64,000 nt of DNA from Morella rubra (GCA_003952965.2 CM025850.1:30081374-30145373), one strand, 5' to 3'; shown: positions 42,805-55,045, numbered from the stretch's first letter. Notes: a model not told the origin generated them from the letters alone. Translations and numbers: made by a program.

Positions 42805-43685
42805 CCAAGCTTAAGTCAATCCGGCGTTTCCCAGTTTATCATCTGAGTGGAGGTTTACATAGATCTCTATACTCTTAATACCATGAACAAGATTAGTGGT
42901 CCATCAGGCACAGAAAAGCGCAGCTCACTTTTACTCGTAATTGTCATAGTATTCTTCCTCTTCCTCTTCCTCTTGTTCTTCTTCTTTTTCAGAGTCATAG
43001 AACTCCACATCAAATTCCTCATCATATACAAGACCTTTTAACTGCTGCCTCTTTAGTTGCTCCAGCAATTTCCAATGAGCTCCGTGACCTAAATGTCAAA
43101 TGAAAGATTGGACTAAAATTTAGATCCGGTCTTTATCCACTTTATAAGAGTTCCATCCAAAAAAAAAGAACATCCATCCAAGAAAAAGAAATCTGCCAAA
43201 CTTACATAAACAAAAAAAAAAAAAAAAAACAAAGTCACCAAGAACTTGCATCCAATAAACATAACTTCTTTTCCAAAATAGGAAATCCGCCAACATGCTT
43301 TATGTCTCGACACCATACATCACTACTGTCAAGAAAAATAGAAAAAGGCTCAGTTAGTAGAATATGATCACCAAATCAAAAATTTTAATGAAATATTCAC
43401 ATATAATATTCTACCACAAAGGGATATTCTAGAATTCGTCGAGGCTCCTAAACCATCCACATTGTGATTGTTCCTCATCATCGCTCGACCCTTGCAAAGA
43501 AATAAAATAAAAAGGGAGTATAAAGAGAGACTAAGTTCTGAAAATTAAGAAATGGGGCCCGATAGTACCTCTGGCTCATTCTCTAAATGTAAGTGACGAG
43601 CGACTGGTTGGGATGACGTGCCAGTGGTACGACCGCACCGCGATGGTTTTCTTAGTTCAATTGCTTTTTTCATCCGTTTGTTGTC

Positions 43686-45664
43686 TCAATGCTTGGGCTG
43701 TCGTGCCTTGAGTCCCTTTGCAGTCGCAGCTAGGGTAGCTAGAGATTCATCTCTCATTTGTGCTCCATATGTAGCTTCTACATCATACATCTGTGTGGAA
43801 GGTGTTAGCTCCCCAAGTTCAATGATCATACCGTCGTAGTAACGTTGGAAGACCTCCCACGCTTCTAGCATATCTCCATATTTCGATATTGCAGAGGAGT
43901 AGAGATTCATGTATCTCCTACGGTTGGCTGCTCTCTCTAAATTTGGATCACCCTGTGTTCTTGGAATGGATCTCGGAACTGATGTTGCCCTTGCTTTTCG
44001 CATCCACCATTCAAGAATGTAGTCTTCAGGAATTGCGAAGCAATTCAGCCTCTGTCTCAAGACTTAGATGATATTGCAGCAGATTATACCAACAAACTCG
44101 AAATATCTACAACTACATTTATGAAACTCATTTGTGGTTGTGACAACATGTTGCTTAGCCAGTTAACATATATGGGATGGGTGCCGACTGCAAACATGTA
44201 GAGAAGCCACTTTAAAGCTAAACACCTCTCTCAGACAATCAAAACGAACCTAAAAAGATTTCTCCCACTGTTCCAAAAAAAGTGCCAAAACACTTGGGTG
44301 TAAATTTCAGATGCGTGGATACATATCGGGTCCTCCACCCTTAAAATAAGCAACTTGTCGAGCATCTGAAAGTTAGATTTAAGCTCGTTGTACGCATGTC
44401 ATCAATTGCTTGTTGAAAATATTGGGAAATCTGGCCATGTTCATTACAGACTTCAAGTAGCGACGCAAGGTTGCATTGAAGCTTTCACTTAATTGTGTAG
44501 TCCTCTTACCTGCGCAAAAAACACTTTTAACATAGGTTGGGGCCCACGTCTCGCGTTTCTTATTTTTCCAGCCACTCGTTGTCATAGAGATCGTGAACAT
44601 CAATCATCTTAAACCAAGCAAGCTCAAAATCGTCCATGTCACTATCGAAAAGAAGTCTAGCCCAATCTCTCTTGAACTCTTTCTCGCCAAACAAAGAACC
44701 AAGATTCTTGAGTGCATTTTGGTGAATATGACAGATACAAAGGAAATGACGTGTGTCTGGCAAGGCATTGAGAATTGCAGCAAGCATAGCTGCATCTTGA
44801 TCAGTAAAGAGAGACTGAGGTGTCTTTCCGCCCATACACTCGACAAATGTCTCAAACAACCACTGGAATGACTGAGCCGTCTCATAAAACAATAGGCATG
44901 CCTTGAATACTACACTCTGTCGGTGATTATCGTTTGTCCTGTACGTAGTATCAAATGAAACGAAGTCCCCAAAGACTGCATAGTCATTTCGCATGTCGTG
45001 GTCAGACTAAAAGACATTGGTCATGCGATCATCATCGTCCAACATAACCCTAAAGAGAAAATGTGAATTCTTATCGTACTGATTGCCAAACCAATTTAAA
45101 AGAACACCACATACCCCAACCTCCATGGTTTTACTTCTTCTACAACTCAAATAGTTTTCAGGTCCATTCGAGTGAATCCCAACTTTTCTTTACCCCCTGC
45201 CTAAGCCGCCATCAAATCATGTGCTAGCTTCGGCCGAATCCGGCTCTCTCTGCATCATCTACCTCAAGGCGCTGCACTTCATTAATACTTCTATGTGAAT
45301 GGAGTAGGTGGGCTTTCGATGGTGTAGCTAGTTCATGGTTATGTTGTGCACACCAATCAAACGTGCAATACTTCCCACTCGACTGCCGTTGGACGGTGAA
45401 ACAAGCAAGACACTCGGTCCTTGTATTTTGTCGTTTCTTCTGTACTGGAACTTGGGCATCTTTTGTTTTTCTGAATCCTTGTTTACTGCAGACAAACATT
45501 CTACTTGTAATGTATCCTATTTCTTTGTTCTTGCGTGAGTCATTCTTACGGATGCTAAACCCAGCACTAATTGCATAACAATTGTACCAGTCGTATGCAT
45601 GTTCGTCATCTCTAAACTCTAAGGTCCAAACATTTACGACGTTCCCGTTGTCTGCTCGAACCAT
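43686..45664 (-). pseudogene. MULE transposase (FAR1/MURA-like) remnant
   Basis: Starts at 45,664. The first 146 codons form a FAR1-type DNA-binding domain (FRDDEHAYDWYNCYAISAGF, CFTVQRQSSGKY, WCAQHNHELATP). The second part (44,994-44,560) is the MULE catalytic domain: FGDFVSFDTTYRTN with the first Asp, SLFTDQDAAMLAAILNALP with the second, CHIHQNALKNL. Then follow SESFNATLRRYLKS (44,480) and a C-terminal ILEWWMRKARATS. A stop (NVF-stop-SDHD at about 45,015) and several frameshifts break it. FAR1 and FHY3 are domesticated relatives. Confidence 0.9.
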
Positions 45665-46849
45665 ATCAGCTGTTCAATCCAACCATACAAACCATACAAA
45701 TGAGACAAATAAAAAATTATAAAACAAATTGTTGAACGAGAGACCAAAGAAAAAACATGATTCACCATCTGGGTTGGTTGTGTTACTAGACCCTCGCCTA
45801 TTAATATTTGGGAGAATGTCGCAATGCATCTCCGCCATCTATAAACCTGTTTAATTTAATAGCTACATATTAGTAAAAATATACACTATTTCCTATAAAT
45901 AGTAGATTTCACTTGCACACCAAAATTTTTAGAAGCAATTTGTGTTTGTTTAATTCTATTGATTTGGACATCAACCCCTTGATAAAGCTAAAGTACAAAA
46001 TGAAACTATTCCTACATATATATATATCCTTAGAAATGGTCTCTTTGAAGGTATATGCGCATAAGTCCTTGTACAGTCTGTATATAAATAGCTAGATGAA
46101 GCTTTCATTGTCTGATAAACAATGTCACAAAGAATTATCAAGATCATTAATCTATTGCAAATCCAAAGATCACACTTTAAAAGTTTACACGTACAACACT
46201 CTTAGCTACTTAAAAAACAGCATTGCGTACTAGGTAATTAGACAAAGAAGCTAGACCTAAATTTGTGTAATTTCTTGTCACTTTCCTTCATATATATAAC
46301 AATCAGTTAACTTACCATATAAGAATAAAAATAATGATGATTAAACAAGTTTCTGATCATCCTTCTACGACAATTAAGCTAAAGGAAATCAAATTCAACC
46401 AATGAAACGAGCTTATTAAAATGTGGCCAGCAACAATTAAAACTGCAAATGAAATGTTATCTTGAAGAGGCTGATCAGGTAATTAATATAAACTAAGAGC
46501 AACACCACTATCATAACTTAAATTGGTTTGTTGATAAGGCTATAAGGTTTGCTGTCACCTAAATTTAACACTAATTAAGGGTTTATAAATTAATAATTAT
46601 TAATTAAAGGAAGGCAGCAAGCTTTTCGTACTGCGTGTATATACCGAAAGACAAAGTAGGAATCAGCAGCAAATCGATAAAAAAGGTTCTGATCTGTAGG
46701 TCTAATTAGCATGCATATTTATTTATTTGTTCATTGCCAAACGCATAAAGTTAATTAATTGATAAGTCTTTTACTGGTGTATATTCATGGTCGTATGTTA
46801 CATACTAGCCTCCAAGTTTTACACATAATTTTCAATTGGCAATTTAGAC
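45665..46849. other. MULE upstream region of the transposase gene
   Basis: AT-rich, with a TCACCATC and TATATATATA region near 46,017. No gene recognised. On the minus strand this would include the transposase 5' leader and possible introns. Confidence 0.35.
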
Positions 46850-47015
46850 CACCAGCGTCAGACCACTAGAGTCCTACCACTAGCGTCAGACCACAAATTC
46901 ATTCACAATAAACTATTTCAATTGGTAGTTTAGACCACTAGCATCGGACAACTAGCGTCAAATCACAAATTCATTCACAATAAATCATTTTAAAGTTAGA
47001 CCATTAGTGTCAGAC
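46850..47015 (+). repeat. Imperfect tandem repeats with (A/T)AGCGTCAGACCAC core
   Basis: At least five copies of AGCGTCAGACCAC-like sequence, two of them followed by AAATTCATTCACAATAAA. A subterminal repeat cluster of this kind is common just inside MULE ends and may bind transposase. Confidence 0.7.
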
Positions 47016-47429
47016 CACATATCTTTAAACAATCACACTTTTGAATGTCAGCATACAGACAAAAAGCATCAAAATTCTCTCTCTCTCTCTCTCTTTACTC
47101 TCTTTGTCGCAGCTAATATATGAATACAAACAATAAGCTACAAACAAGAAATATCAATACTTACTCAGATTCTCTCTCTTTTAAGTGAATACATACAAAC
47201 CCACTGATTCTCTCTCTTTAAGTGATTATATACAAACTAAACAACTCAAAAGAGACAAAAAGTTTATATCAACAAGCTAAACAATTTTGAAACTCACCCA
47301 AAATTAAAGAAGAGAATAACTTTGAAGCAAAGACAATGGAGCCTTCTAATCCTTTTTTGTTTTGTCTAAGTCTAGAGATTCGGAGGTTGAAGATTTCGAA
47401 ATGAGATTTCAAATGGGTGATTTGGGAAT

Positions 47430-47679
47430 AAAATGGCTGAAAACGCGTGTTCGCGCCGCAGTGGTCAGAGGTGTGGTCGGACTTAAATTGTAGTGGTCTG
47501 ACCGGTACAGATGTGCGGACAAAAAACATGTGTGCTGACTGGAACCAAGCTCAGCCGACGACATAGAGGCCTCATTAAATGATGTGGCGGCCTCTCTGTC
47601 GTCCATTTCGTGAGATTCAATCTAGATCGCGGGTCTGGATGCGTCTGGACCCATACGGTCTGGATTGAATCCAATCCCC
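47430..47679 (-). repeat. MULE right terminal inverted repeat
   Basis: Inverted partner of 39,414-39,660. The transposase gene reads inward from this side, so promoter function probably lies in or near this repeat. Confidence 0.9.
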
Positions 47680-47688
47680 CCTAGCTTA

Positions 47689-48611
47689 CACTGTAAATCA
47701 TCCAACTCCAACCATAGTTTTTAGATTTTAGACCGAATGCAACCAAACACTTCTTTATTCCAGGAGCAGAGAGTCGTTCTAGTTGCCTTGAGATGATTAC
47801 AGAACACAAACGCAGGCGAGCCACCATATCGAGGAGCCCAAGCTTTTTCAATAACCGCTGCACATGAAGCATCTCGAGTCCAAAACGGTTCAAAGCAGAA
47901 GGGTTTTGGCCCAGAATTTTGTTCGCCCGTAGTATTCAGCAACAGAGGGGCATGGTCGGAAGCAATTCGTGGGAGGTGTTTTATAGTGGCTCGAGGGAAA
48001 AGAACTCGCCAGTCACCATTAGCAATCCCTCTGTCAAGTCTCTCAAAAATGTCTTCTCAACCATATCTACCGTTTGACCAAGTAAACGGGTTACCCACAT
48101 CTACTAAACCCGTATTGAGCCTAAAGGAGAGGAAACCGTTCGGCGATGAACCAGAAAAGGGTTTACCCCCCTTCTTATAAGATGGATTAAGAAGTGCATT
48201 GAAATCACCTAGGCAAAGCCAAGCTCCAGCAAAGGAGTTCCCTACTTCTTCCAAGTCGTACCAGAAACTGAACTTTTCATTACAATCGTTGGGACCATAC
48301 ACAAAGGTTAACATCCATGGTTGATTACGAGGGTCGAAAAGCAAAGCAACGTTCATAATGTGGTTGTTTGCAAAAGAAATGTCAAGTGCCACTCCTTGCT
48401 TCCAAGCAAGGGCTAAGACACCACTTTTGCCCCTCGGGAGGCATTCAAAAAAATTATCAAAACCAACCCTCTGCAGATTCCGCTGAACACCAATGATCAT
48501 GGTTTCCGCCAAAAACAAAATATCAGGGATGTGTTGGCAAGTCACATCCCTGAGGGCCTGAACTGCCGCAGCCCTGGCAAAGCAAGGGCAGTTCCAATAT
48601 AGGGCCTTCAT
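47689..48611 (-). pseudogene. LINE C endonuclease domain
   Basis: Begins MKALYWNCPCFARAAAVQAL and contains LFLAETM, FVYGPND, LGDFNALLN, FTWSNGR and SDHAPLL (about 47,940-47,975), the ordered EEP endonuclease motifs including the metal-binding Glu and the C-terminal Asp-His pair. It is preceded by a C/G homopolymer (48,617-48,632) coding polyproline. A frameshift lies near 48,055. Confidence 0.85.
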
Positions 48612-48656
48612 GGTTGGGGGGGGGGGGGGGGGCAAGAACTTGCTTGCCGCCCCCTT

Positions 48657-49296
48657 TTGCTCCTCCAAGAGGTTGTCATCTTGCACCAAACATACTTGCT
48701 TCTGACAAGCCGATCTCTTTTTGGCTAGAACTCGAGCCTTAACATTCCCTTTTTTGCCATGACCTTTCAGTTTACGCACTGGTGTCCCCCTTGGTGTAAC
48801 GCTGCCTCGATACAATTTTTTTAGTGCACGGAGAGGCACCTCATCATCTGCTTCCTCCAGAGTTCGTTTGGAATGGCTTTGGGCCTCTGCTGGGCCTGAA
48901 TTCACAAGGGATGGACAGTCTCTTTGAAGAATTCTCGGCCTTCTGTGCGTTGGTCCACCTTTTGCAAGGGCCGAAGTGCGTTTCGGGAATATGGGGCCAG
49001 TCCACTGGAGTTTGGAGCTCGGAGTTCTTTAATTACTACCGAAGAGTTGCGTGGGGGGCCCACTAAATAAGCCCAGTCCAAGTTAGAGGCAGATATGTCA
49101 TGAGGCTTCTCACCAATAGCAGCCACCATGGCACTGATGTCTCGAACTTAAGAAGTTGCAGGAGCTTTGAAATCATCACGCAGGGATCCACATGTTACCA
49201 CTGGCGATTGTCTCCACACCCTAGCTGGATCAAACTCCCATTTAAACTCTGGTCTTGCTGCAGGCAGGTTGGATTGCTGTGGATTATGGTTCACGT
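48657..49296 (-). pseudogene. LINE C ORF1-ORF2 linker region
   Basis: Minus-strand coding continues from the hAT insertion (IIHVNHNPQQSN joins across 49,297/50,460) through PEFKWEFDPARVWRQS, LDWAYLVGPPRNSSVV and LEEADDEVPLRALKK to the endonuclease start. It shows hAT element 3 split a once continuous frame. Confidence 0.7.
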
Positions 49297-50460
49297 CAAT
49301 GGCGGAACCAGGAATCCGATCGAAGGGGGTCGAACTCTAAAGGAAAAATGACAAAAAAAATTTTTTTACTACGTAATGCAAAAAAAATATCTTAGAATTA
49401 AAATATAAAAAATTAAGGACTAAAAATATTGAAATACACGTACCGTATTTGCTGATACTGAGAGGTGACAATTGGATTCTACGGGACTGCATATTCTGAA
49501 AAATGTTGTAAAATAGCTTCGTTCTCAATAGTATTCGTTTCAGAAGTAGCAGCCAGTACTAGACGATCCTACGCTGGTCGGCTTCTTTATCAAAAACTTA
49601 TCTATTATCTAAACAAAACAAAATTCATTAATCTAATTTTATAACCTAATCATAGTTTCACAACCTAGTCCTAACAATTTCAATATATTGCACAATCAAA
49701 TCCTAATCAAAGATTTACAATAATCTTAATCAAATTCATAATCACAATATAAAATTCATCACATTACTCATCAAAAATTAAAATAAATTCATCATAGATT
49801 CACAAACATTTAACAATTTAAATTCATGTTGATTTAATCTGTGATGAATTCATAAATTCATCACATTACTCTGATTATCTTAAGGAAGCTTGTAAGATCA
49901 TCTAAATGTTGCAAACTTACCTCTTTTGAAGGCAGATATATGTAGGGAATCTCAGCCCCTTCACATAAGATTGAAACGTGTGTAATCACATCAATATGAC
50001 ATATGTTCACAGCTATCACACATAATCTGCATTCCACATAGGGAGGGAAAAAACTTTTACAACTTCAAATGAAAAAAATCAATCCAATTATCCAAGTTAC
50101 AATTACCAATATCAAACGAGACAAAACCCTTATTTTTCAATTTCAGGACATCTATATAATGAGAGCAATCTCTATCCCTCTACCATCCTTAAACTTTATT
50201 TCTCACCCATACTCATTACTGTCAGTTCATTATTTATCTCTGATTGACATGAGACTTGAAAAGCTTCAATTTATTTTTTTTCTTATTCAAGAACATAAAA
50301 CAAGAATTCATCACAAATTAAATTCATCAATTTGAAGTTAATAATTTCATAATTCAAATAAGATAACATAAATTTACGAATTCGTAATTTAACAATTTAA
50401 ATTTACGAATTCATCACAATTTATGAATTAGAGTATATAATCTATTAATGGTGGCGACTG
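49297..50460. mobile_element. Non-autonomous hAT element 3 in LINE C
   Basis: Perfect 8-bp duplication GTTCACGT (49,289-49,296 and 50,461-50,468). The left end CAATGGCGGAACCAGGAAT and next 150 bp match the inverted right end of hAT element 1; the right end is less well kept (CAGTCGCCACC as reverse complement). The interior is AATTCATCA-rich like element 1. No coding content. Confidence 0.88.
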
Positions 50461-50468
50461 GTTCACGT

Positions 50469-51525
50469 GAATGATGAGAGAAGAGCAGTTGTCAGCCAGA
50501 GGGGACTCAGACTGGCTCTTGGATTGATCACCATCAACTACTTACTTACGTGCTCCCTTGGATAAGTTGGGAAGCCCAAGGCCCGTCCAACAGCCGGAAT
50601 CCCACCTTTCGCCACGCCACTAGTCCGAGGAACGCCTTCAGTAGTGGCTAGTTGCTTCTTGTCTCTCCGCTGCGTTGAAAGCATATTTGGAAAAGCAAGG
50701 GCCAAAGAGGGACTAGCCCCAAGGGAAGAAGACCCTTCAACAGATTCATTTCTGCTCAGTATGGGCCGCCTAACTACACTCAGATAGTCATAGACTCTAT
50801 CAGCCTTCATCCATGGTCCGAAGACTGATTTCCCATCCTCTGCCTTCTGGTCACCATCGCAAGCTGCTTTGATGTGGCCTAGCCTTCCACAATCAAAGCA
50901 AAATCCCTAGTCTTTCATATTTGAATATGACTTTCACAGGTGCCAAATTCTCTCTCGGTAACATGTATCCTGCTGGCAAAGGCTTGGAGGAATCAAAGAG
51001 AGCTTTAATATGGATAAAAGGAAGATAACGTGATCGACGGCCTCTTCCGCCATCCACTTCTAACACCTGACCAATGGCTCCTCCAATACTATTTGTTGAG
51101 ATCTCATTTGATCGATCCATGGGTAACCCATGGATTTAGACCCATAAAGGGATATGCACAAGATCAATTTCTTGCCAACCAAGCCCAGGCGGCCATGGCT
51201 TCAAGACCATAGTATTACCCTTAAATAACCAAGGTTGGCGGTTATAGACTTCGTCACGAGCTACAGCCGTCTCAAACTAAAAAATAAACGTATTCAGGGC
51301 AAGCTATGACACCAGAACTTTTCCCGCAAGATACCAAGCTACTTAAGTGACGCCACGGACAGTCAAAAGAGAAAGCTTCCGGTGAGAAAAGCATTTGCCA
51401 ACCAAAACCAGGGAGGTAGTCTCCTGGGCGCCTTCCTTATCCAGCCAGACATTCAGGGGAGTGTCATGCCAAAGAGTTTTAGTTTTTTTAATAATCTGGT
51501 CCATCTCCCTGCCTAAGTCAGCCAT
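50469..51525 (-). pseudogene. LINE C ORF1 (DUF4283-like plus zinc knuckle)
   Basis: Start ATG at 51,525 (MADLGREMDQIIKK). It includes LNVWLDKEGAQETTSLVLVG, later IGGAIGQVLEVDGGRGRRSR and MLPRENLAPVKVIFKYE, then a CCHC knuckle CFDCGRLGHIKAAC (about 50,860-50,905). This is the usual ORF1 nucleic-acid-binding protein of plant L1s. Frameshifts near 51,340, 51,010 and 50,890 break it. The coding region continues beyond hAT element 3 to about 48,660. Confidence 0.8.
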
Positions 51526-51926
51526 CTCGAAGAACCAGCGAATGCAAGAAAATAGTAATAGGAAAAGAGGTAGAAGGAGCAAGAGCAGAGAAATCAGCGT
51601 GAAAAAGGGGGTTTGTGAAGGTGGAATAAATAGAAAGATGAAGAGGAAAAGATGCCTGAACAAAGCCGGCGGCGGTAGAAAATCAAAAGCAAAATCAGGC
51701 AGCGGTGCCGCCGGCAGGAAGCTGGCTGAAGGACGGGGCAACGGCTGCACCAGCGCCGCTCGGGGTGGCAGAAGTCCTTTCCAAGGGGCGCCTAGGGCTG
51801 AGAAAACATCCAAAGTCGTCCCTCGGTAAGGGTGGAACAGAAACTCAAAAAGTGGCCTCGGGTGTACGGAGAGCATTATTTCTCTTTTCAGATCAGGAAT
51901 GTGTTATTTTTCACTAATTATCTTCG

Positions 51927-53708
51927 TATTTACATCGTCAATATGTACTCTGGCCAATGCAGACTACTCTGTTGAAAATTAAACCTTGACTTGAGGAAGC
52001 ACCAACTGGAAAGTAAAATCCTTAGCCCTTATAAGATTGGAAACCATAGCACTTAAGAATTGGAAGTCGGACAAACTACAGCTAAAGACACAGCTGATTT
52101 TACACAGTTAGAAAATCTATAAATAGAATTCATAGTTTGCAGTTGAAAAAAAAAAAAAAAACAGAGTATCACAAAACAGAGTTTGGAGAGATTGTGTGAA
52201 GAAGAAACCCACAGAGAGGATTTGATATTTTGTATTTGTGTTTGAATTGAAATAAGATTCATTGCTTCCTCTCAAAATTGATTGCATGAATCATCATAAG
52301 TTGATTCGAAATTATTCAAGGCACACCTTCATACAAAACCACATCAATAACGGAGCATTATAACTTGAAGAAAAGCATGCTAAACTAACCTGGCTGCTGT
52401 CATCCTAAACCGAAGCCATAAGTATGTTGGAGGTTCATTCGAAGCCCCAATTTCGTAAACTAACATGATAACATTCGAACAATAAACAGTTTGATCTTTA
52501 AAAAAAAAAAAAAGGAGCATTACAACACAATAGCAGAGTAAATACACACCTTCTTACGTTTTCCTTCTGTAACTGCTCGTTGTAGCTTGGGAATGTAGAG
52601 GCTGGCCGACGTTGCTTTTTTACAATGGTGGACAAGTGTAAAAATATCAACTTAGGTATTAAGACTTAAGTCCCGCTTTAAGTCTCAGGCGTTTGGATGT
52701 GTTAGGATTGAAAGTAGGTTTCTGCAAACATCAAAGATGTGTCAACGTCTCTCTCGCTTTGCATGCTTCGAAGTCAAATGTCGAATTAAAAAAACAAAAA
52801 AAATTCTTGTTTCTTATTTCTCCAACTGACACTACACTTCACGTTGATTGACACAGCATGTGAGACCCTACACTTTTGAATGTAGTCTAATTAAAGTTGA
52901 TTTTTATAGCTTAGGTCTTAGAATAGAATCCACCTAGAATTACTTTTTATAACATGAGTCCTAGAATGGGGTTCATCTAGAGTTGCTTCAATTAAATTAA
53001 GTGAAGTAAATTAATTATGTAAATTAAATCATTTAAATAAATTAAGTTGAGTGAAGTGAATCAAATTGAGTGAATTTAACAACATAAGTAATGCTAAATA
53101 AATCTTTTGGCGTTCGGACGGTTTCCATAGTTGTTTGGACAACCTTATCGTAGCAGCATGGAATACATGTGTATAATGAGGTAGGCATTCACACAGAAAG
53201 GCAAAGTGTCTGAACTGCTATGATTGAACGAAGTCGTTGGGATGGATTTGATAACCATCCGGACGGGTGTGTAACCGTCGCATGGCTTACACGTGTTTAC
53301 GTTATACGACGGTTGAAAACAACTGTCACTATCTGAAGCAATCTCATACCGTCCGGACGTGTTCTGACATTTATTCTACCAAACGTGTGCATCCACATCG
53401 CGCAAAGTCAGGGAAAACTGTCCGCATGGGTGCACACGAGTCTGGATGCTTTTAATTTGTCGAACCATTTTAAACAATTTAAATTTTGGCATTTAATACG
53501 GAGTACACTCACTGGGCCATATGTGCAAAAAGCCGTCCGGATGGGGGATGGTCGTCCGGACGGTGTTGACGGATTATGAAAAATGCGAACAGTTCGACAT
53601 TTTTATTTAAACCAAATGTTTTATAATAAAAAATATCTAGACCCTCACTTGTTTCCTTCCTAAATCATGACATAAACTCATTCCTTCGACATTCTAATTA
53701 TATCCAGG
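51927..53708. other. Intergenic DNA without recognisable gene
   Basis: Includes a poly-A run near 52,145, AT-rich AATTAAGTGAA repeats (52,985-53,060) and a region (53,255-53,580) with several CCGTCCGGACG-type palindromes (for example at 53,350, 53,530 and 53,555) that look like retrotransposon LTR sequence. The 51,927-52,000 edge may continue a broken exon from 36,005. Confidence 0.35.
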
Positions 53709-54559
53709 TAGGGGTGTCCAAAAAACTGGCTGGACCGGCCGAACCGGATTGGTTCTGGCCAAACCGGAGAAATAACTCATCGGAATGGCCGGTCCAGTGA
53801 AACCGGTACACTCTAGTCCAGTCTCGGTTTCATACATAGAAAAACCGGTACCGGACCGGAGTATACTGCTCCAGACCGGTCCGAACCGGTTTTTTTTTAA
53901 AAACAAAAAAAAAACCATAAGCGTTCACGATTCACGCGCACCCCCCTCCTCTCTCACATTTTAAAAAAAAACCCTAACCTCTCATGTGTGTGCAACCCCC
54001 CCTGACTTGCTGTCGTGTGACTCTCTCTCCCTTGTCGTGTGTGTGTCTCTCTCTAATCTCTGAAGTAATTTCTTAATTCTTTTGATCTCTCTCTAGGCGT
54101 GTGAATTGGTGTTGTTCTTAGTTAATTGGTCGTCTCTATTTTAGGTAATTTACTGGGACTTTGCAGGTTACAAGATTGTGATTCACTGATTTGTGAATTT
54201 CTGCTGTGTGTGGTCAGTGTACTGCCATTGAGGTAAGAATTTATGAACTGATTTAGTTAATTAGTTATTGAAGTTCATTAGTTAATTTAGAATTTTAGAG
54301 TATAGATTAGGTTGTGAAACTGTGGAGGATGGGCTTGATTGGAGGATTTGGTTTGTTTGAAGTTGTGAATCTATTTGAAATTGTGTCTGAAATTTTCTTG
54401 ATTGATTGTGAAATTGTTTAACAATTTGAATGCAATCTAAATGTAGCAATTTAAATAACTAAATGCAATAAACTTGGAGAAATGAAATGTTTAGCATTTT
54501 GTTGTGAAATTGTAATTTGTGTTTGAAATTGTGTTTTTTTTTTCAAATATTTTTTTTTT

Positions 54560-55045
54560 GGTAAAATCATAGTTAGCCCCATAAGTATGAGCAAAAATCA
54601 AATTGGTACCCCTAATTATCAATTCGGTGATTTGAGACCCATAACTTTTGAAAATCATCAATTCTCGCCCCCTCGTCTAAATTAGCGTTAAATCCAACTG
54701 AAAATCATGCAAAATTACCAAAATGCCCCTCCAAGACTAAATTTTAAAAAAATAAATAAAAATTTAAGAAATAAATTAAAAATAAATATTTTATTGAAAT
54801 AGTGTTTCAATAGTTTTATTTAAAAAATATTATTTTTTTATTTTTAATGAAATTTTTTTGGTAATTTTATCTTTGGAGGGCATTTTGGTCATTTTGCATG
54901 ATTTTCCGTCGGATTTAACACTAATTTAGACCAGGGGCTAGAATTGATGATTTTCAAAAGTTATGGGTCTCAAATCGCCGAATTGATAATTAGGGGTACC
55001 GATTTGATTTTTGCTCATACTTATGGGGCTAACTATGATTTTACC
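54560..55045. mobile_element. Long-TIR MITE (486 bp) inside the hAT element
   Basis: Arms of about 185 bp are near-perfect inverted copies: GGTAAAATCATAGTTAGCCC / GGGCTAACTATGATTTTACC, TATGAGCAAAAATCAAAT, AAAATGCCCTCCAA-like. T-rich flanks hide any target duplication, so the superfamily (MULE-type or foldback) is unclear. Confidence 0.85.

Larger units (their letters stand above)
39414..47679. mobile_element. Autonomous-type MULE (8.27 kb) inside LINE C
   Basis: 9-bp duplication CCTAGCTTA (39,405-39,413 and 47,680-47,688). TIRs of at least 240 bp: GGGTTTGGATTCAGTCCAG on the left, GGGGATTGGATTCAATCCAG (reverse complement) on the right, then GGGTCCAGACGC, TCATTTAATGAGGCCT and CGTCGGCT. The interior has a FAR1/MURA-type transposase remnant on the minus strand (43,686-45,664), a plus-strand Transposase_32-like gene (40,723-41,762), and a large hairpin between their 3' ends. 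Stops and frameshifts suggest it no longer moves alone. Confidence 0.95.
36017..51915 (-). mobile_element. LINE C, plant L1 with RNase H, interrupted by three transposons
   Basis: Bounded by AATTATCTTCG duplications (36,006-36,016 and 51,916-51,926); the poly-A appears as T13 at 36,017-36,029. Subtracting the MULE (39,414-47,679), hAT (49,297-50,460) and MITE (37,671-37,870) leaves about 6.2 kb, a normal full-length L1. Order on the minus strand: ORF1 with DUF4283-like domain and CCHC knuckle, endonuclease, RT, zf-RVT, RNase H. Reading continues smoothly across the removed MULE (LDDLQC to KLGGYQMGWKEK), which confirms the borders. A few stops and frameshifts remain, so it is probably inactive. 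Confidence 0.92.

Noticed and set aside
46850..47015. CRISPR-like short repeats
   Set aside because: Irregular spacing, diverged units, plant nuclear context: an imperfect subterminal minisatellite.
48617..48634. G homopolymer as a regulatory or quadruplex site
   Set aside because: It encodes the polyproline linker of LINE C on the minus strand; single-tract length may also be a sequencing error.
51395..51829. 144-codon plus-strand frame rich in Lys/Arg
   Set aside because: Antisense of the LINE C ORF1 start and leader.
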